64,000 nt of DNA from JBFMCT01 sp046565765 (lineage in GTDB: Bacteria; Actinomycetota; Acidimicrobiia; Acidimicrobiales; AC-14), in the NCBI GenBank assembly GCA_046565765.1, contig JBKHXX010000057.1:62001-126000 (forward strand), written 5' to 3'. The notes below the pieces were generated by a model, which searched no databases, had not been told where the DNA came from, and was given only the letters and a program-made list of their open reading frames with translations. Shown piece after piece: positions 44,501 to 53,512 of the stretch. Made by a program: the position numbers and the translations under genes. Within the stretch, counting starts at the first letter, position 1. Each line of letters opens with the position of its first letter.

Positions 44501-46360
44501 TCGGTGGCCAGCGTGGTGGACAACGAGCTGATCGGCATCGTCGGCAACAGCCTGGTGCTCGCCGTCGCCCGCGGCTTCCACCTCGACCCCACGTTCAAGC
44601 AGGACGTCGAGAACCCCATCGACCTCCTCGAGCACTACCAGCCAAACACGCCCATCGAACCGACGCGGGTGGCCGTGCCGACGCGGGGCGTCTACGCCGA
44701 GGCGGTCATGGGCGCCTGCAACTCCTGCGAGGTGAAGGACGAGACCCGGTTCTGGAGGTGGGAGGAGTCCCCCCTACCCGACGCTCCTCCGCCGATCCTC
44801 CCGGTCAGCACGGACACCCGGCGCAGCGAGCCGCCCGACCTCACCGCCAAGGACCTGCCCGCTCCCATCATCGCCATGCAGTCGGCTCCGGCCGCACCCG
44901 ACCCGACCGGCCTGGGAGCCGTGCTCCAGCTCCTCGGGCAGGCCGGGATCTTCAAGGACATCACGGGGCTGGAGGGCACGCAGCGCAACGCCGCCGCCGC
45001 TCTCGAGTCGGCCTTCCAGACGGCCACGACGATGGGCACGAAGGCGGCCGACCTGGCCCTCCAGGGGAAGATGGCCAAGGATATCGACCGGGCCATGCGC
45101 ACCATCCAGACGGCACGCTCCCAGGGGTTGATCAGCGACGAGCAGGCGTCCAACCTGTCCGAGACCGCCATCCGCGGCATGCTCGGCGCCGGCGCCACCA
45201 ACCCGCCTGCGGCCACCACCACCGAGGAGGTCGGCCGGCTCACCGAGCAGGCCGGCAACAACAACGCTGCGGTGCGGGTCACCCGGCCGACGGGCGAGCA
45301 GGTGGAGGTCGACGCCCGGCCGTCGGGCGGCCCCGAGGACACCACGCGACCGATCATCATCCTGTCGAGCGACACCAGCTCGGCCGAGAACCGGGCCTTC
45401 CGCCCCTCCACCAACGACAAGAGTGGGGTGATCACGGTGCGGGGCCGGTTCCGCAACGCCCCTGAAGGGTCGCGCCTGCGCTGGTCGTCACCCGAAGCCG
45501 GGGCGCTGCAGATCGACACGCCCAACGCCGAGCAGACCCGGGTCCGAGGGCTCCGGCCCGGCAGGCGCGATCTCGACGTCGAGTTGCTGGATGCCGGTGG
45601 CACGAGGATCGCCAGCATGAAGCTCCACCTCTCGGTGCCGCAGTACGTCCGTGTCACCGAGGAGGCGGCGGCCTTCGACACCGCCCTCAACGACGTCCAC
45701 CTGTCCGCCGTGAAGAACGACGTGATCGCCCACGCCAAGCAGGTGGCCGACCACCTTCTCCGCACCTCCAACGTGCGAACGTACTGGCAGGTGGGCGGGC
45801 TCAACGAGCCGGTTCCGGCCCACGTGCCGGCCACCAGCGTCATGACCGTGACGCTGCGCAACACCGACCCCTCGAACGTCCTCGGTCACAACAACCTGCC
45901 GGGCGGCGTCAACCTCTTCAACGAGACGATCGACCTCTTCCCCGGTGCCTACGACGACCCCGACGCCATCGACGTGGACACCGAGACGCAGGCGCTCGTC
46001 CTCCAGCTCGAGTCCTCACTATCGACCAACCCGGCGTTGGAGCAGCTCGCAGCCAAGGTGTACGGACGGCTCATCGGGGAGACGATGGCCCACGAGATCG
46101 TGCACGGGCTCGTCTGGGACGAGGTCAATCCCGGCGGAAGCGACCCGTTCCATCACAGCCCGGCCGTGGCCAACGACCTCATGAACGCCGGCACCGCTCG
46201 GCTGTTCCGCCAACGCACCGGCATGGAGAACACGCGCCAGGTCAGCCCGGTCGAGCCGAGTCATTACGTGGATCACGGGCTCGCCACCATCGGCGGCTTG
46301 CAACCCGTGACCCAGGCGCTCATCGACAACCACTTCCCGGTCGCGGCAGCTCTCCGGTAG
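41525..46360 (+). CDS. giant helix-hairpin-helix protein with C-terminal HEIVH site
   Basis: The 1611-residue protein begins with a ComEA-like double helix-hairpin-helix (about 5-65: INLATAEELTALPGVGEALA, then FKSVDDLLHVSGIS). A beta-rich region follows (66-290), then a long conserved-looking block (about 420-580, LLYSLPLAPGQKKQLAVVDW). Next are a Gly-rich hydrophobic hinge near 571-600 (AGGLGVAGIFGAVGGVLGIG), a helical section, Ig-like strands (about 1275-1375) and a C-terminal domain with MAHEIVHGLVW (about 1522), a zinc-protease motif. There is no signal peptide. The combination of DNA-binding-type HhH, a possible membrane-inserting segment and a metallopeptidase is unusual; a toxin-like or injected effector is one possibility. 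Confidence 0.72.
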   Translation: MDERIDINLATAEELTALPGVGEALAERIVAHRQRVGRFKSVDDLLHVSGISPRVLERLRPHVKVDDAAGGHAERVVVVVRSDPAGADFTGHTVMLQGTKDLDDGNGPLPFGVTGPASPDGTQLSIPSRSHLVGEVTVRVVAPDGVQLASTRHGGPELPEQIEIEVNPRGYGTTQPNTDPAAGKPTRIRGRLVDASGQRPPADIQVVLWGATAEDPEDQDFKALIVATTDRVGHFTGPYPLGSFTAAHATVAVADDPVTVNIHLEDGAFPEFVLLVVDVPDHDDHGEEDDCACKDGSEVPRSPDSTELARADGTFSSDPGAGRCVDFTKPDRTLEEFTYTYLVRTTEPDIRGFTLEEPSKVDPSRFKDILQAGIAQPLPQVGELRAKVADAGPEEGAGTGGQDVANPIVKIPLEAQVLKRLARDPDGFSLTSLVDAAHLTLHGDLVRVIGAALRRPSGRRRLTCDDPLDWDEDITVSQACTIAHGHILRFKQEWVADGYSMGNLLYSLPLAPGQKKQLAVVDWERRESAGRTEEVETRESLQAMLERDRDISEIVSGTVNESTRGGSHSSGGAIAGGLGVAGIFGAVGGVLGIGGGFSSADSRAWQTSSRNTSANALNQLRDRTIQSASAVRSQRTSVVQTVRQGERVTATTETVANYNHCHAITVQYFEVLRHVLVRQRLVDVQECLFVPLLMSWFTADKARRWSHTLSNAVPGRLRGGFAALDRMAHNYAGSDLPTRRYADETLESVDGELRLRFQLTRPRDKDEQFDANTWTPLLKLFGFDPQDFYNNYLKDQSFKDRVFLEHLGARIASSVVGALQVTALRADGSGVNLGIDPTLITRFANDQSLYVTLRMSTNLPPVARADIKAVMVSARLARPGNPYVAEALPAGSRVIVESGTMRYRTAHHSDALFRDAFLQNDLTGYDDVRIETPLNRQELRNPREEDKELARNLLQHLNEHIEPYHHRLWAAMSPDRRYMLLDGFEAPNSGGRSVASVVDNELIGIVGNSLVLAVARGFHLDPTFKQDVENPIDLLEHYQPNTPIEPTRVAVPTRGVYAEAVMGACNSCEVKDETRFWRWEESPLPDAPPPILPVSTDTRRSEPPDLTAKDLPAPIIAMQSAPAAPDPTGLGAVLQLLGQAGIFKDITGLEGTQRNAAAALESAFQTATTMGTKAADLALQGKMAKDIDRAMRTIQTARSQGLISDEQASNLSETAIRGMLGAGATNPPAATTTEEVGRLTEQAGNNNAAVRVTRPTGEQVEVDARPSGGPEDTTRPIIILSSDTSSAENRAFRPSTNDKSGVITVRGRFRNAPEGSRLRWSSPEAGALQIDTPNAEQTRVRGLRPGRRDLDVELLDAGGTRIASMKLHLSVPQYVRVTEEAAAFDTALNDVHLSAVKNDVIAHAKQVADHLLRTSNVRTYWQVGGLNEPVPAHVPATSVMTVTLRNTDPSNVLGHNNLPGGVNLFNETIDLFPGAYDDPDAIDVDTETQALVLQLESSLSTNPALEQLAAKVYGRLIGETMAHEIVHGLVWDEVNPGGSDPFHHSPAVANDLMNAGTARLFRQRTGMENTRQVSPVEPSHYVDHGLATIGGLQPVTQALIDNHFPVAAALR

Positions 46361-46399
46361 GGGCCGGCCCCTCGCGAGGCGCCCCAATCGCCTGTTCGC

Positions 46400-46987
46400 T
46401 CAGCTCCTGCCGGCGTCGCGAAGAGCGTCGCGGGCCTTATCGACAAGGCCGGTGACGGCGCCGGCGACGGTGGCGCCCGCCTTGTTGTTGGGCGTGGTCG
46501 GATGGGGGTGGGTCGGGGCCATCTTCAGGGCGGCTGTCATCTCCTGACCGAGCTCGTTCAGCCGCTCGGGGGTCGAGATCCCGACCAGGAGGGGGAAGAT
46601 CTGCTGCTCCTCCTCGGCCACGTGCGCCATGACGTCCGCGATGCACCGGCTGAGCGTGGAGTAGACCGACTCGTCGCGGACATCTTCGCCGTCGACCGAG
46701 CTCAACAGCTCACGCACCTGCTGGTGCTCGTCGAGGCTGTGGTCGGCCAGCTGCTCGCCCTGGGCGTCGCCGAGGCCGCGCAGCTCAGGGTAGAGGAACT
46801 GCGTCTCGATGGCGTCGTGCTGCGACAGCAGCGTGATGATCTGCTGGGCCAGCTCGTTCTGCACGTCGGAACCGCTGGCGTGGGCCGCCTGCAGCTGCGT
46901 CCAGATTTGCTCCATCTCACGGTGCTGGCCGGTGAGAAGTCCGATGGCGTCGCCGGACGCGCCCGGCTTGCCCTGCATCATGGTCAT
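46400..46987 (-). CDS. hemerythrin-like HHE-domain protein
   Basis: The 195-residue protein has a four-helix hemerythrin fold (about 12-145). Its ligand residues lie in TGQHREMEQIW, SQHDAIETQFLYPEL, DHSLDEHQQV and HVAEEEQQIFPLL, so the diiron site looks complete. Such proteins sense or carry oxygen or NO. A linker and an amphipathic helix follow. The ATG has GGAGG. Confidence 0.85.
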   Translation of the reverse strand: MTMMQGKPGASGDAIGLLTGQHREMEQIWTQLQAAHASGSDVQNELAQQIITLLSQHDAIETQFLYPELRGLGDAQGEQLADHSLDEHQQVRELLSSVDGEDVRDESVYSTLSRCIADVMAHVAEEEQQIFPLLVGISTPERLNELGQEMTAALKMAPTHPHPTTPNNKAGATVAGAVTGLVDKARDALRDAGRS

Positions 46988-47120
46988 CGCTGACCTCCTG
47001 TGTACCCGAGAGTCAGCCGGGGGGACATGGCTCGCCCGCCGACATCGCTGGCCCTGTACCTACCCCTTCGCCCACGGCCGACACGTCCTCGGCCGCTGAT
47101 CGCGCGGGCGGGGCCAGGGC

Positions 47121-47459
47121 CTACCGCCGCAGGGTCGACGTGGCCGACTCGACCAGGAGGGTCAGGAGGATCTCCAGCTCCGGCGGCGGGCCGGGTGACG
47201 CGTCGGCCTCGTCGTGGATGAGGCGGACGATCGTCCAGCCGGTCGTGCCGAGCGACGTCAGCTCCCACGTGAGCCAGGCGTCGACACCGCGGGCGTCGAC
47301 CTCGAGGGCGTGCATGAACAGGGACGGCGCGTCGGCGAGGACGACCTCCGTGGACCCGCCCCACAGGTGGTCGGCGAGCGACTCGATGAGCGAGAAGACC
47401 GTCCGCCGGTCACCCGGGACCAGCGTCTCGGCAGTGGTCGTGGTCAATCCGTCGTTCAT
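47121..47459 (-). CDS. small START/SRPBCC-like protein
   Basis: The 112-residue protein has the layout of a short SRPBCC domain: an N-terminal helix (RRTVFSLIESLADHLWGG), strands with LTWELTSLGTTGWTIVRLIHDE, and a C-terminal helix ELEILLTLLVES. The ATG at 47459 is the first sensible start. It is divergent from the Rieske gene. Function is unknown. Confidence 0.65.
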   Translation of the reverse strand: MNDGLTTTTAETLVPGDRRTVFSLIESLADHLWGGSTEVVLADAPSLFMHALEVDARGVDAWLTWELTSLGTTGWTIVRLIHDEADASPGPPPELEILLTLLVESATSTLRR

Positions 47460-47600
47460 CGTCGTAGTCCGCCTTTCGATCTCCTGGAGAAGTCGACCAC
47501 GACGGGCGGGCACGGACAATGGTGCGATCCTGCATGTTCGGGCACGGGTGCTAGCACCACACCGCCTCCGGAAGCGGGCCGGGCGGGGCATCATCGTGGG

Positions 47601-49328
47601 GTGAAGGTGCGAGCAGGATCGGCAGAGGAGCTGCGGGCGGCAGGACGGTTGGTGGTCAAGGCGGGCAGCCATCCCGTGTGCGTGTTCTGGGACGGCGAGC
47701 AGGCCCGGGCGGTCGACGACCGGTGCCCGCACATGGGGTTCCCCCTGCACCGCGGCACCGTCGAGGAAGGGCTGCTGACGTGCCACTGGCACCACGCCCG
47801 CTTCGACCTGGCCACCGGCGGGACCCTCGACCCGTGGGCCGACGACGTGCGCGCCTTCCCGGTGGAGCTCGACGGTGACGACGTCTACGTGGTCGTCGAC
47901 GCGCCCGCCGGCCAGGCCGATCACCTCCTTCGCCGGCTGGCCGAGGGGCTTGAGCAGGGGCTGAACCTGGTCGTGGCCAAGGCGGTCATGGGCCTGCTCG
48001 AGGCGGGCGTCCCGGCGGCCGACATCGTCAGGGTCGGGGTCGACTTCGGCGTGGCCAACCGGGCCCAGGGGTGGGGCGCCGGCCTCACCGTCCTCACCGC
48101 CATGGCCAACCTGCTGCCCTCCCTCCATCCCGACGACCGCGCCCTGGCCCTGGTCCACGGCCTGGCCTTCGTGGCGCGGGACACCCGCAACCGTCCGCCC
48201 CGGTTCCCGCTCACCCCGCTCGGCTCCGACGGCCCAGGTGACGCCGCCGGGATCGACCGCCTTCGCTCCTGGTACCGCCGGTTCATCGAGACCCGTTCCG
48301 GCGATGCGGCCGAGCGGGTGCTCGCCACCGCCCTCGCCCAGGGCGGTGATGCCCCCGCCGTGGCCGAGATGATGTTCGCGGCCGCCACCGACCATGTGTT
48401 CCTGGACGGAGGGCACACGGTGGACTTCACCAACAAGGCCTTCGAGCTGCTCGACCACCTCGGGTGGGATTCGGCCGCCGCCGTCCTTCCCACCCTGGTC
48501 GACCAGACGGCCGCTGGCTCGCGGTCGGAGGAAGGCGGCCGCTGGCGCCACCCGCACGACCTGGCCGCCCTCGTCCTGACCGCCAACGCCCGCCTGGAGG
48601 ACCTGGCTCTCGACGGCGCCGGTCTGGCCGAACCAGAGGGCGTGAGCGCCCTGGGCCGCAGCCTGCTGGACGCCGAGCCCGACCAGGTTGTGGACACCCT
48701 TCTCGACGCCCGGGCCGCGGGCGCCACCCCCGAGCAAATGGGGCGGGCCCTGGCCCTGGCCGCCGGGCTGCGCATCACCCGCTTCCACACCCAGAACGAC
48801 TTCGGCGACTGGGACGTCGTGCACCACGGGTTCACCGCCGCCAACGCCGTCCACCAGGCCCTCCTGCGAACGCCCTCGGCCACGGTGTTGCGGGGCGTCG
48901 TGCACGGGGCGCTTCGCGTGTACCTGGACCGGTTCCTCAACGTGCCCGCAGCCCGGTTGCCGCAGCTAGACGGGAGCGGCCCCGACCTGGCCGACCTCCA
49001 GGCCTGCTGGGACGAGCAGGGCGGGGTCGACCGGGCGGGGGCCATCGCCTACGCGTGGGTGCGAGGCGGCCACGACCAGCGGGAGCTCGTCGCCTCCCTC
49101 AGCCACGCCCTCCTGTCGGAAGACGCCCAGTTCCACTGGTTCCAGACGGTGGAGGCGGCGGTACGGCAGGCCGGCGCCTGGCCGGCGGGGTCGGAGGAAG
49201 CCGCGCTCCTCCTCGCCGGGGCGGCCCGCTTCCTCGCCGCCCACACCCCCACCCGCCGGGAGCTGCCCCACGTGGTTCGCATCGCCGCCCGCCTCCGCCG
49301 AGGCGAGGAGCTGTTCGCCGAGTCCTGA
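47601..49328 (+). CDS. Rieske 2Fe-2S protein with long helical C-terminal region
   Basis: The 575-residue protein has an N-terminal Rieske domain (1-105) with ligands C42, H44, C61 and H64 (CPH-x16-CHWH). The remaining about 465 residues are mostly helical, with no recognised oxygenase iron site but several conserved-looking His/Asp stretches (HTQNDFGDWDVVHHGF, VHQALLRTPS). It may be a redox enzyme whose catalytic domain is not the usual oxygenase type. The GTG at 47601 is chosen because upstream frame sequence is antisense to the START-like gene. Confidence 0.78.
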   Translation: MKVRAGSAEELRAAGRLVVKAGSHPVCVFWDGEQARAVDDRCPHMGFPLHRGTVEEGLLTCHWHHARFDLATGGTLDPWADDVRAFPVELDGDDVYVVVDAPAGQADHLLRRLAEGLEQGLNLVVAKAVMGLLEAGVPAADIVRVGVDFGVANRAQGWGAGLTVLTAMANLLPSLHPDDRALALVHGLAFVARDTRNRPPRFPLTPLGSDGPGDAAGIDRLRSWYRRFIETRSGDAAERVLATALAQGGDAPAVAEMMFAAATDHVFLDGGHTVDFTNKAFELLDHLGWDSAAAVLPTLVDQTAAGSRSEEGGRWRHPHDLAALVLTANARLEDLALDGAGLAEPEGVSALGRSLLDAEPDQVVDTLLDARAAGATPEQMGRALALAAGLRITRFHTQNDFGDWDVVHHGFTAANAVHQALLRTPSATVLRGVVHGALRVYLDRFLNVPAARLPQLDGSGPDLADLQACWDEQGGVDRAGAIAYAWVRGGHDQRELVASLSHALLSEDAQFHWFQTVEAAVRQAGAWPAGSEEAALLLAGAARFLAAHTPTRRELPHVVRIAARLRRGEELFAES

Positions 49329-49430
49329 CCGCAGCCGCCCGCCTCCGTCCACGGCGGGGCCGCCGGTATCTTGGCCGGAGCTGTCACCATCGCGTGAACA
49401 GGGAGAAGCCGTAACCGTCCGGAAACATCC

Positions 49431-51032
49431 ATGAAGCACCATCCCGGCGTGGGCGACCTGCTCGACGGCTACGGCTCCGACGCCTTCTGGGACGAGATGC
49501 TCGACGGCGTCGGCGCACCCCGCCGGCCGTACCGGGCGCTGCGGGACGCGCTGCGGACCCTGTCGGCGGACGACTTCGCCGCCCGCTGCGTCAGCCGGGA
49601 CCGGTCGCTCAAGGACCAGGGCATCACCTTCTCGTTCTCCGGCGGCGAGGAGCGTCCCTTCCCCCTCGACCTCGTGCCCCGCGTCCTGTCGTCCCAGGAG
49701 TGGGGCGTCATCGAAGCCGGCGTGGCCCAGCGCGTGCAGGCCCTGGAGGCGTTCCTGAACGACGTCTACGGGGCGGGGCGCATCTTCGCCGAGGGGCTCG
49801 TCCCCCGGTCGCTGGTGACGACGTCCCCCCACTACCACCGTCCGGCGGCCGGCATCGAGCCCCATCAGGGGGTGCGGGTGCACGTAGCCGGCATCGACCT
49901 GGCCCGCGACGCCGAGGGCCGGTTCTGCGTGATCGAGGACAACCTGCGCACGCCCTCGGGCATCTCGTACGTGATCGAGAACCGCCGCACGATGGCGCAC
50001 GTCTTCCCCGAGCTGTTCGCCAGCCACCGGGTGCGGCCGGTGGACGGGTACCCCCGTCGCCTCCTGTCGGCCCTGCGGGCGGTGGCGCCGCCGGGGGTGG
50101 ACGACCCGACGGTGGTGGTGCTCACGCCCGGCGTCTACAACTCGGCCTACTTCGAGCACACCTTCCTGGCCCGCCACATGGGCGTGGAGCTGGTCGAGGG
50201 GCGCGACCTCGTCTGCCGGCAGAACGTGGTCTACATGCGCAGCACGGAGGGCGAGCAGCGGGTGGACGTCGTCTACCGGCGGGTTGACGACGCCTTCCTC
50301 GACCCCCTGCACTTCCGGGTCGACTCCGTCGTGGGCTGTCCCGGCATCGTCAACGCGGCTCGCGCCGGGAACGTGACCATCGCCAACGCGGTGGGCAACG
50401 GCGTGGCCGACGACAAGCTCGTCTACACGTACGTGCCGGCTATGATCCGGTACTACCTGGGTGCCGAGCCCATCCTCCCCAACGTGACCACCTACCGGCT
50501 GGGCGAGCCCGACCAGCTCCAGTACGTGCTGGGGCGGCTCGACGAGCTGGTGGTCAAGCCGGTCGACGGTTCGGGCGGGCACGGCATCGTGATCGGGCCC
50601 CAGGCCGACGAGGCCCAGCTGGAGACGCTCCGGGCGGCCATCCTGGCCGAGCCCCGCCGCTGGATCGCGCAGGAGCTGGTGCGCCTGTCGACGTCGCCCA
50701 CCTACGTGGAGGACCGGCTCCAGCCCCGCCACATCGACCTGCGCCCCTTCGCCATCAACGATGGCGAGCGGGTTTGGGTCGCACCGGGCGGGCTCACCCG
50801 GGTCGCCCTGCCTCAAGGTAGCTTCGTGGTGAACTCGAGCCAGGGCGGCGGGTCCAAGGACACGTGGGTGCTGGCCGACCGCCGCGCCCCGGTCGACCCG
50901 GACGGGGTGGTCCCGCCGAGGGTGGTCATCCCGCCCGCCTCCGGCGTGGCGGTGGCGTCGACCGGCCCCGCCCCCGGCCCCGGGATCGCCCAGTCCAACC
51001 AGCAGCAGCAGCAGGTCGACCGGCCGTGCTGA
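49431..51032 (+). CDS. circularly permuted ATP-grasp protein (DUF404/DUF407 type)
   Basis: The 533-residue protein starts ATG and contains the family segments SGGEERPFPLDLVPRVL and EDNLRTPSGISYVIENR, plus a grasp-type KPVDGSGGHGIVIGPQ. The ATP-grasp fold suggests amide or peptide ligation. It is the first gene of a three-gene operon with an alpha-E domain protein and a transglutaminase-like protein, conserved in actinobacteria (Rv2411c-Rv2409c). The biochemical role remains undefined. The C-terminal tail has a QQQQQ run. Confidence 0.9.
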   Translation: MKHHPGVGDLLDGYGSDAFWDEMLDGVGAPRRPYRALRDALRTLSADDFAARCVSRDRSLKDQGITFSFSGGEERPFPLDLVPRVLSSQEWGVIEAGVAQRVQALEAFLNDVYGAGRIFAEGLVPRSLVTTSPHYHRPAAGIEPHQGVRVHVAGIDLARDAEGRFCVIEDNLRTPSGISYVIENRRTMAHVFPELFASHRVRPVDGYPRRLLSALRAVAPPGVDDPTVVVLTPGVYNSAYFEHTFLARHMGVELVEGRDLVCRQNVVYMRSTEGEQRVDVVYRRVDDAFLDPLHFRVDSVVGCPGIVNAARAGNVTIANAVGNGVADDKLVYTYVPAMIRYYLGAEPILPNVTTYRLGEPDQLQYVLGRLDELVVKPVDGSGGHGIVIGPQADEAQLETLRAAILAEPRRWIAQELVRLSTSPTYVEDRLQPRHIDLRPFAINDGERVWVAPGGLTRVALPQGSFVVNSSQGGGSKDTWVLADRRAPVDPDGVVPPRVVIPPASGVAVASTGPAPGPGIAQSNQQQQQVDRPC

Positions 51033-51973
51033 GCCGCATCGCCGAGTCGCTGTTCTGGCTGGGCCGCTACGTCGAGCGGGCGGAGGACACGGCCCGGATC
51101 CTCGACGTCCACGTGCTCCACCTGCTGGGCGATCCCCTCGTCGGCGAGGACGCGGTGTGCCGGGGACTGTTGTCGGTGATGGGCGTGCCCGCCCCGGACG
51201 GGGAGCTCGACGCCCGCCGGGTGTGCGACGTGCTCGCGTTCGCGAACGAGGGCCCGTCGTCGATCCTGTCGTGCCTGGTGGCGGCCCGCCAGAGCGCCCG
51301 CGGGATCCGCGAGGTCCTCTCCGGGGAGATGTGGGAGAGCCTCAACGCCACCTACAACGAGTTGCCGGCCCAGGTGACCCGGGCCAACCGGGTGGGGCCG
51401 CACGCCTTCTTCCAGTTCGTGAGGGAGCGCACCGCAGCGCTCGCCGGGCTGACCGACTCCACCATGAGCCGCGACGACGGCTGGCAGTTCCTGGTCCTGG
51501 GCCGCAGCCTCGAGCGCGTCGACATGACGTCACGCCTCGTCCTGGCCCGCTGCAATGAGCGCTCCACCGCCGCCGACTGGGCCACCACCCTCGCCTGCGC
51601 TTCGGCCTACGAGGCGTTCCTGCGCACCTACCGCCGCGAGGTCGAACCGCACCTGGTGGCCGAGTTCCTCCTGCTCGATCGGCTGTTCCCGCGCTCCGCC
51701 TTCCACGCCCTGCTGATGGCCGAGTCCTGCCTCAACGAGCTCGAGCGGTCCGACGCCCGGACCGGCGTCGACGACGAGGCCCGTCGCGTACTGGGACGAA
51801 CCCGCACCGACCTCGAGTTCGTCCGCATCGAGGAGCTCATGGACACCCTGCCCGAGCACCTGCTGGCCCTCCAGCAGGCGTGTGCCGACGCCGGCACCGC
51901 CATCGCCCGGCGCTTCTTCCGGCTGGGCGCCCCCCTTGAGTGGACTCTCGAGGGGACGGGGGCGGCGTCGTGA
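51026..51973 (+). CDS. alpha-E domain protein (DUF403)
   Basis: The 315-residue all-helical protein starts at a GTG overlapping the ATP-grasp stop. The family opening is clear (LSRIAESLFWLGRYVERAED), as are WESLNATYNELPA and the RDDGWQFLVLGRSLERVD segment. It is always found with the ATP-grasp partner, so it probably forms a complex with it. Its stop overlaps the next start. Confidence 0.9.
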   Translation: MLSRIAESLFWLGRYVERAEDTARILDVHVLHLLGDPLVGEDAVCRGLLSVMGVPAPDGELDARRVCDVLAFANEGPSSILSCLVAARQSARGIREVLSGEMWESLNATYNELPAQVTRANRVGPHAFFQFVRERTAALAGLTDSTMSRDDGWQFLVLGRSLERVDMTSRLVLARCNERSTAADWATTLACASAYEAFLRTYRREVEPHLVAEFLLLDRLFPRSAFHALLMAESCLNELERSDARTGVDDEARRVLGRTRTDLEFVRIEELMDTLPEHLLALQQACADAGTAIARRFFRLGAPLEWTLEGTGAAS

Positions 51974-52821
51974 CCTGGCGCCTGCGCATCTGCCACCGCA
52001 CCGGCTTCCAGTACGTCCGCGACGTGATCTCGTCCTACAACGAGGCCCGGATCATGCCGCTGTCCACACCGGAGCAGCTCGTCATCGACGCCGACGTCAC
52101 CATCGACCCGCCCGTGACCCCCTACCGCTACTGGGACTACTGGGGAACGCTCGTGCACGCCTTCGACATCCACGTCTCCCACACCGAGCTGGTCGTGACG
52201 GCCACGTCGCTGGTCGAGACGGCGGAAGCGCCCGACCCCGCCGCGGCGCCGGCCGCCCACGACTGGGACGCCCTGCGGTCGGGACGGCCCGAGGAGGAGT
52301 TCGCCGAGCTGCTCGCCCCCACCGAGTACGCCCCGCTCGCCGACGAGCTGCGCCTGGCCGGTGAGAGCCTGGCCGAGGGACGCACCCCGCTCGACACCTG
52401 CGTGGCGGTGAGCCAGTGGGTGAGGGACAGGTTGCGCTACGAGCGGGGCTCGACGACCGTCTCCACGACCGCCCTCGACGCCCTCCACCAGGGCGGCGGG
52501 GTGTGCCAGGACTTCGCCCACGTCTCCCTGGCCCTGCTGCGGGCGGCGGGCATCCCCGCCCGCTACGTCTCGGGCTACCTGTACCCGTCCGCCGATGCCG
52601 ACGTGGGCACGACCGTCAGCGGGCAGAGCCACGCCTGGCTGGAGGCGTGGCTGGGCCAGTGGACGCCGTTCGACACCACCAACGGCCGGCCGGTCGGCGA
52701 GCGCCACGTCGTGGTGGGCCGGGCCCGGGACTATGCCGACGTGGCGCCTCTCAAGGGCATCTACCACGGAGGCCCCTCGAGCGCGCTAGCGGTGTCGGTG
52801 GAGCTGACCCGCCTGGCCTGA
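51970..52821 (+). CDS. transglutaminase-like cysteine peptidase
   Basis: The 283-residue protein has an N-terminal beta domain and a transglutaminase core with catalytic Cys in GGGVCQDFAHVSLALLR, His in GQSHAWLEAWL and Asp in PFDTTNGRPVG. The GTG overlaps the upstream stop (GTGA). It completes the conserved three-gene operon. There is no signal peptide, so it is cytoplasmic; the substrate is unknown but is probably an amide made by the ATP-grasp partner. Confidence 0.9.
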   Translation: MTWRLRICHRTGFQYVRDVISSYNEARIMPLSTPEQLVIDADVTIDPPVTPYRYWDYWGTLVHAFDIHVSHTELVVTATSLVETAEAPDPAAAPAAHDWDALRSGRPEEEFAELLAPTEYAPLADELRLAGESLAEGRTPLDTCVAVSQWVRDRLRYERGSTTVSTTALDALHQGGGVCQDFAHVSLALLRAAGIPARYVSGYLYPSADADVGTTVSGQSHAWLEAWLGQWTPFDTTNGRPVGERHVVVGRARDYADVAPLKGIYHGGPSSALAVSVELTRLA

Positions 52822-52883
52822 GGCTTCCCTGGTTCTGGCGTCGAACGCACGTGGGAGGTGCACCCGACGCCGAAAGAGAGGGG

Positions 52884-53441
52884 CTACGAGCCGGGGATGA
52901 TCCTCGACAGCACGCCGGCGCTGACCTCGGTAGGGCGCTGCTGCTCGCCCATGAGGGCGTCGAGCAGGACGAGCGTCCCCGTCAGGGCCGGGATGGCCCA
53001 CTGCAGGGTGCTGAGCTTGCGCTGGGCGTCGGCCACCTCGGGCGGCGTCTGGGGCGAGGGGTCGGTGCCACCCTCGACGGGGACGTCGCCGGCCTCGCTG
53101 ACCTTGCGGCCGAGGGCGCGGGCGTAGGCGGTGGCGGCCAGGGCGGCGCCAGTGACGGCGGTCTTGACCACGCTGGTGGCGCCCACGCCCTTCTGACCGG
53201 CGACGCGGCCCTTGTTGCCGACGAGCAGCAGGGTCGAGCCGGCAAGGTGGGCGCCGATGGCGGCGAGGTTCACAGGCGTCCACCGGTCCCAGCCGGCGTT
53301 GGCCACGCGCGCCCGCTGCCTCGGCTGGTCGACCTCGGCGGCGGCGCCGTTGACGCCGATGGTGCCCATCAGCGAGCCACCGAACCAGGCGGCCAGGCCG
53401 AGTTCGTGGAGCGAGCGGGCGATGGTGTTCCTGTCGGCCAT
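52884..53441 (-). CDS. predicted membrane protein of unknown function
   Basis: The 185-residue protein has hydrophobic segments near 10-25, 58-80, 90-105 and 150-165 and an N-terminal LHELGLAAWFGGSLMGTIGVNG pattern. The ATG at 53441 has GGAGG. I do not recognise the family. A terminator hairpin separates it from the small exported gene upstream. Confidence 0.65.
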   Translation of the reverse strand: MADRNTIARSLHELGLAAWFGGSLMGTIGVNGAAAEVDQPRQRARVANAGWDRWTPVNLAAIGAHLAGSTLLLVGNKGRVAGQKGVGATSVVKTAVTGAALAATAYARALGRKVSEAGDVPVEGGTDPSPQTPPEVADAQRKLSTLQWAIPALTGTLVLLDALMGEQQRPTEVSAGVLSRIIPGS

Positions 53442-53463
53442 GTGTCCTCCTTGGACGCAGAGA

Positions 53464-53493
53464 AGGGGCGGCAGGGCCGAGCCTGCCGCCCCT
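53464..53493. terminator. hairpin terminator
   Basis: AGGGGCGGCAGG pairs perfectly with CCTGCCGCCCCT around a 6-base loop (12-bp stem). It lies 3' of the small exported protein gene on the minus strand. Confidence 0.8.
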
Positions 53494-53512
53494 ATTCGAC
53501 GGATGCGGTCAG

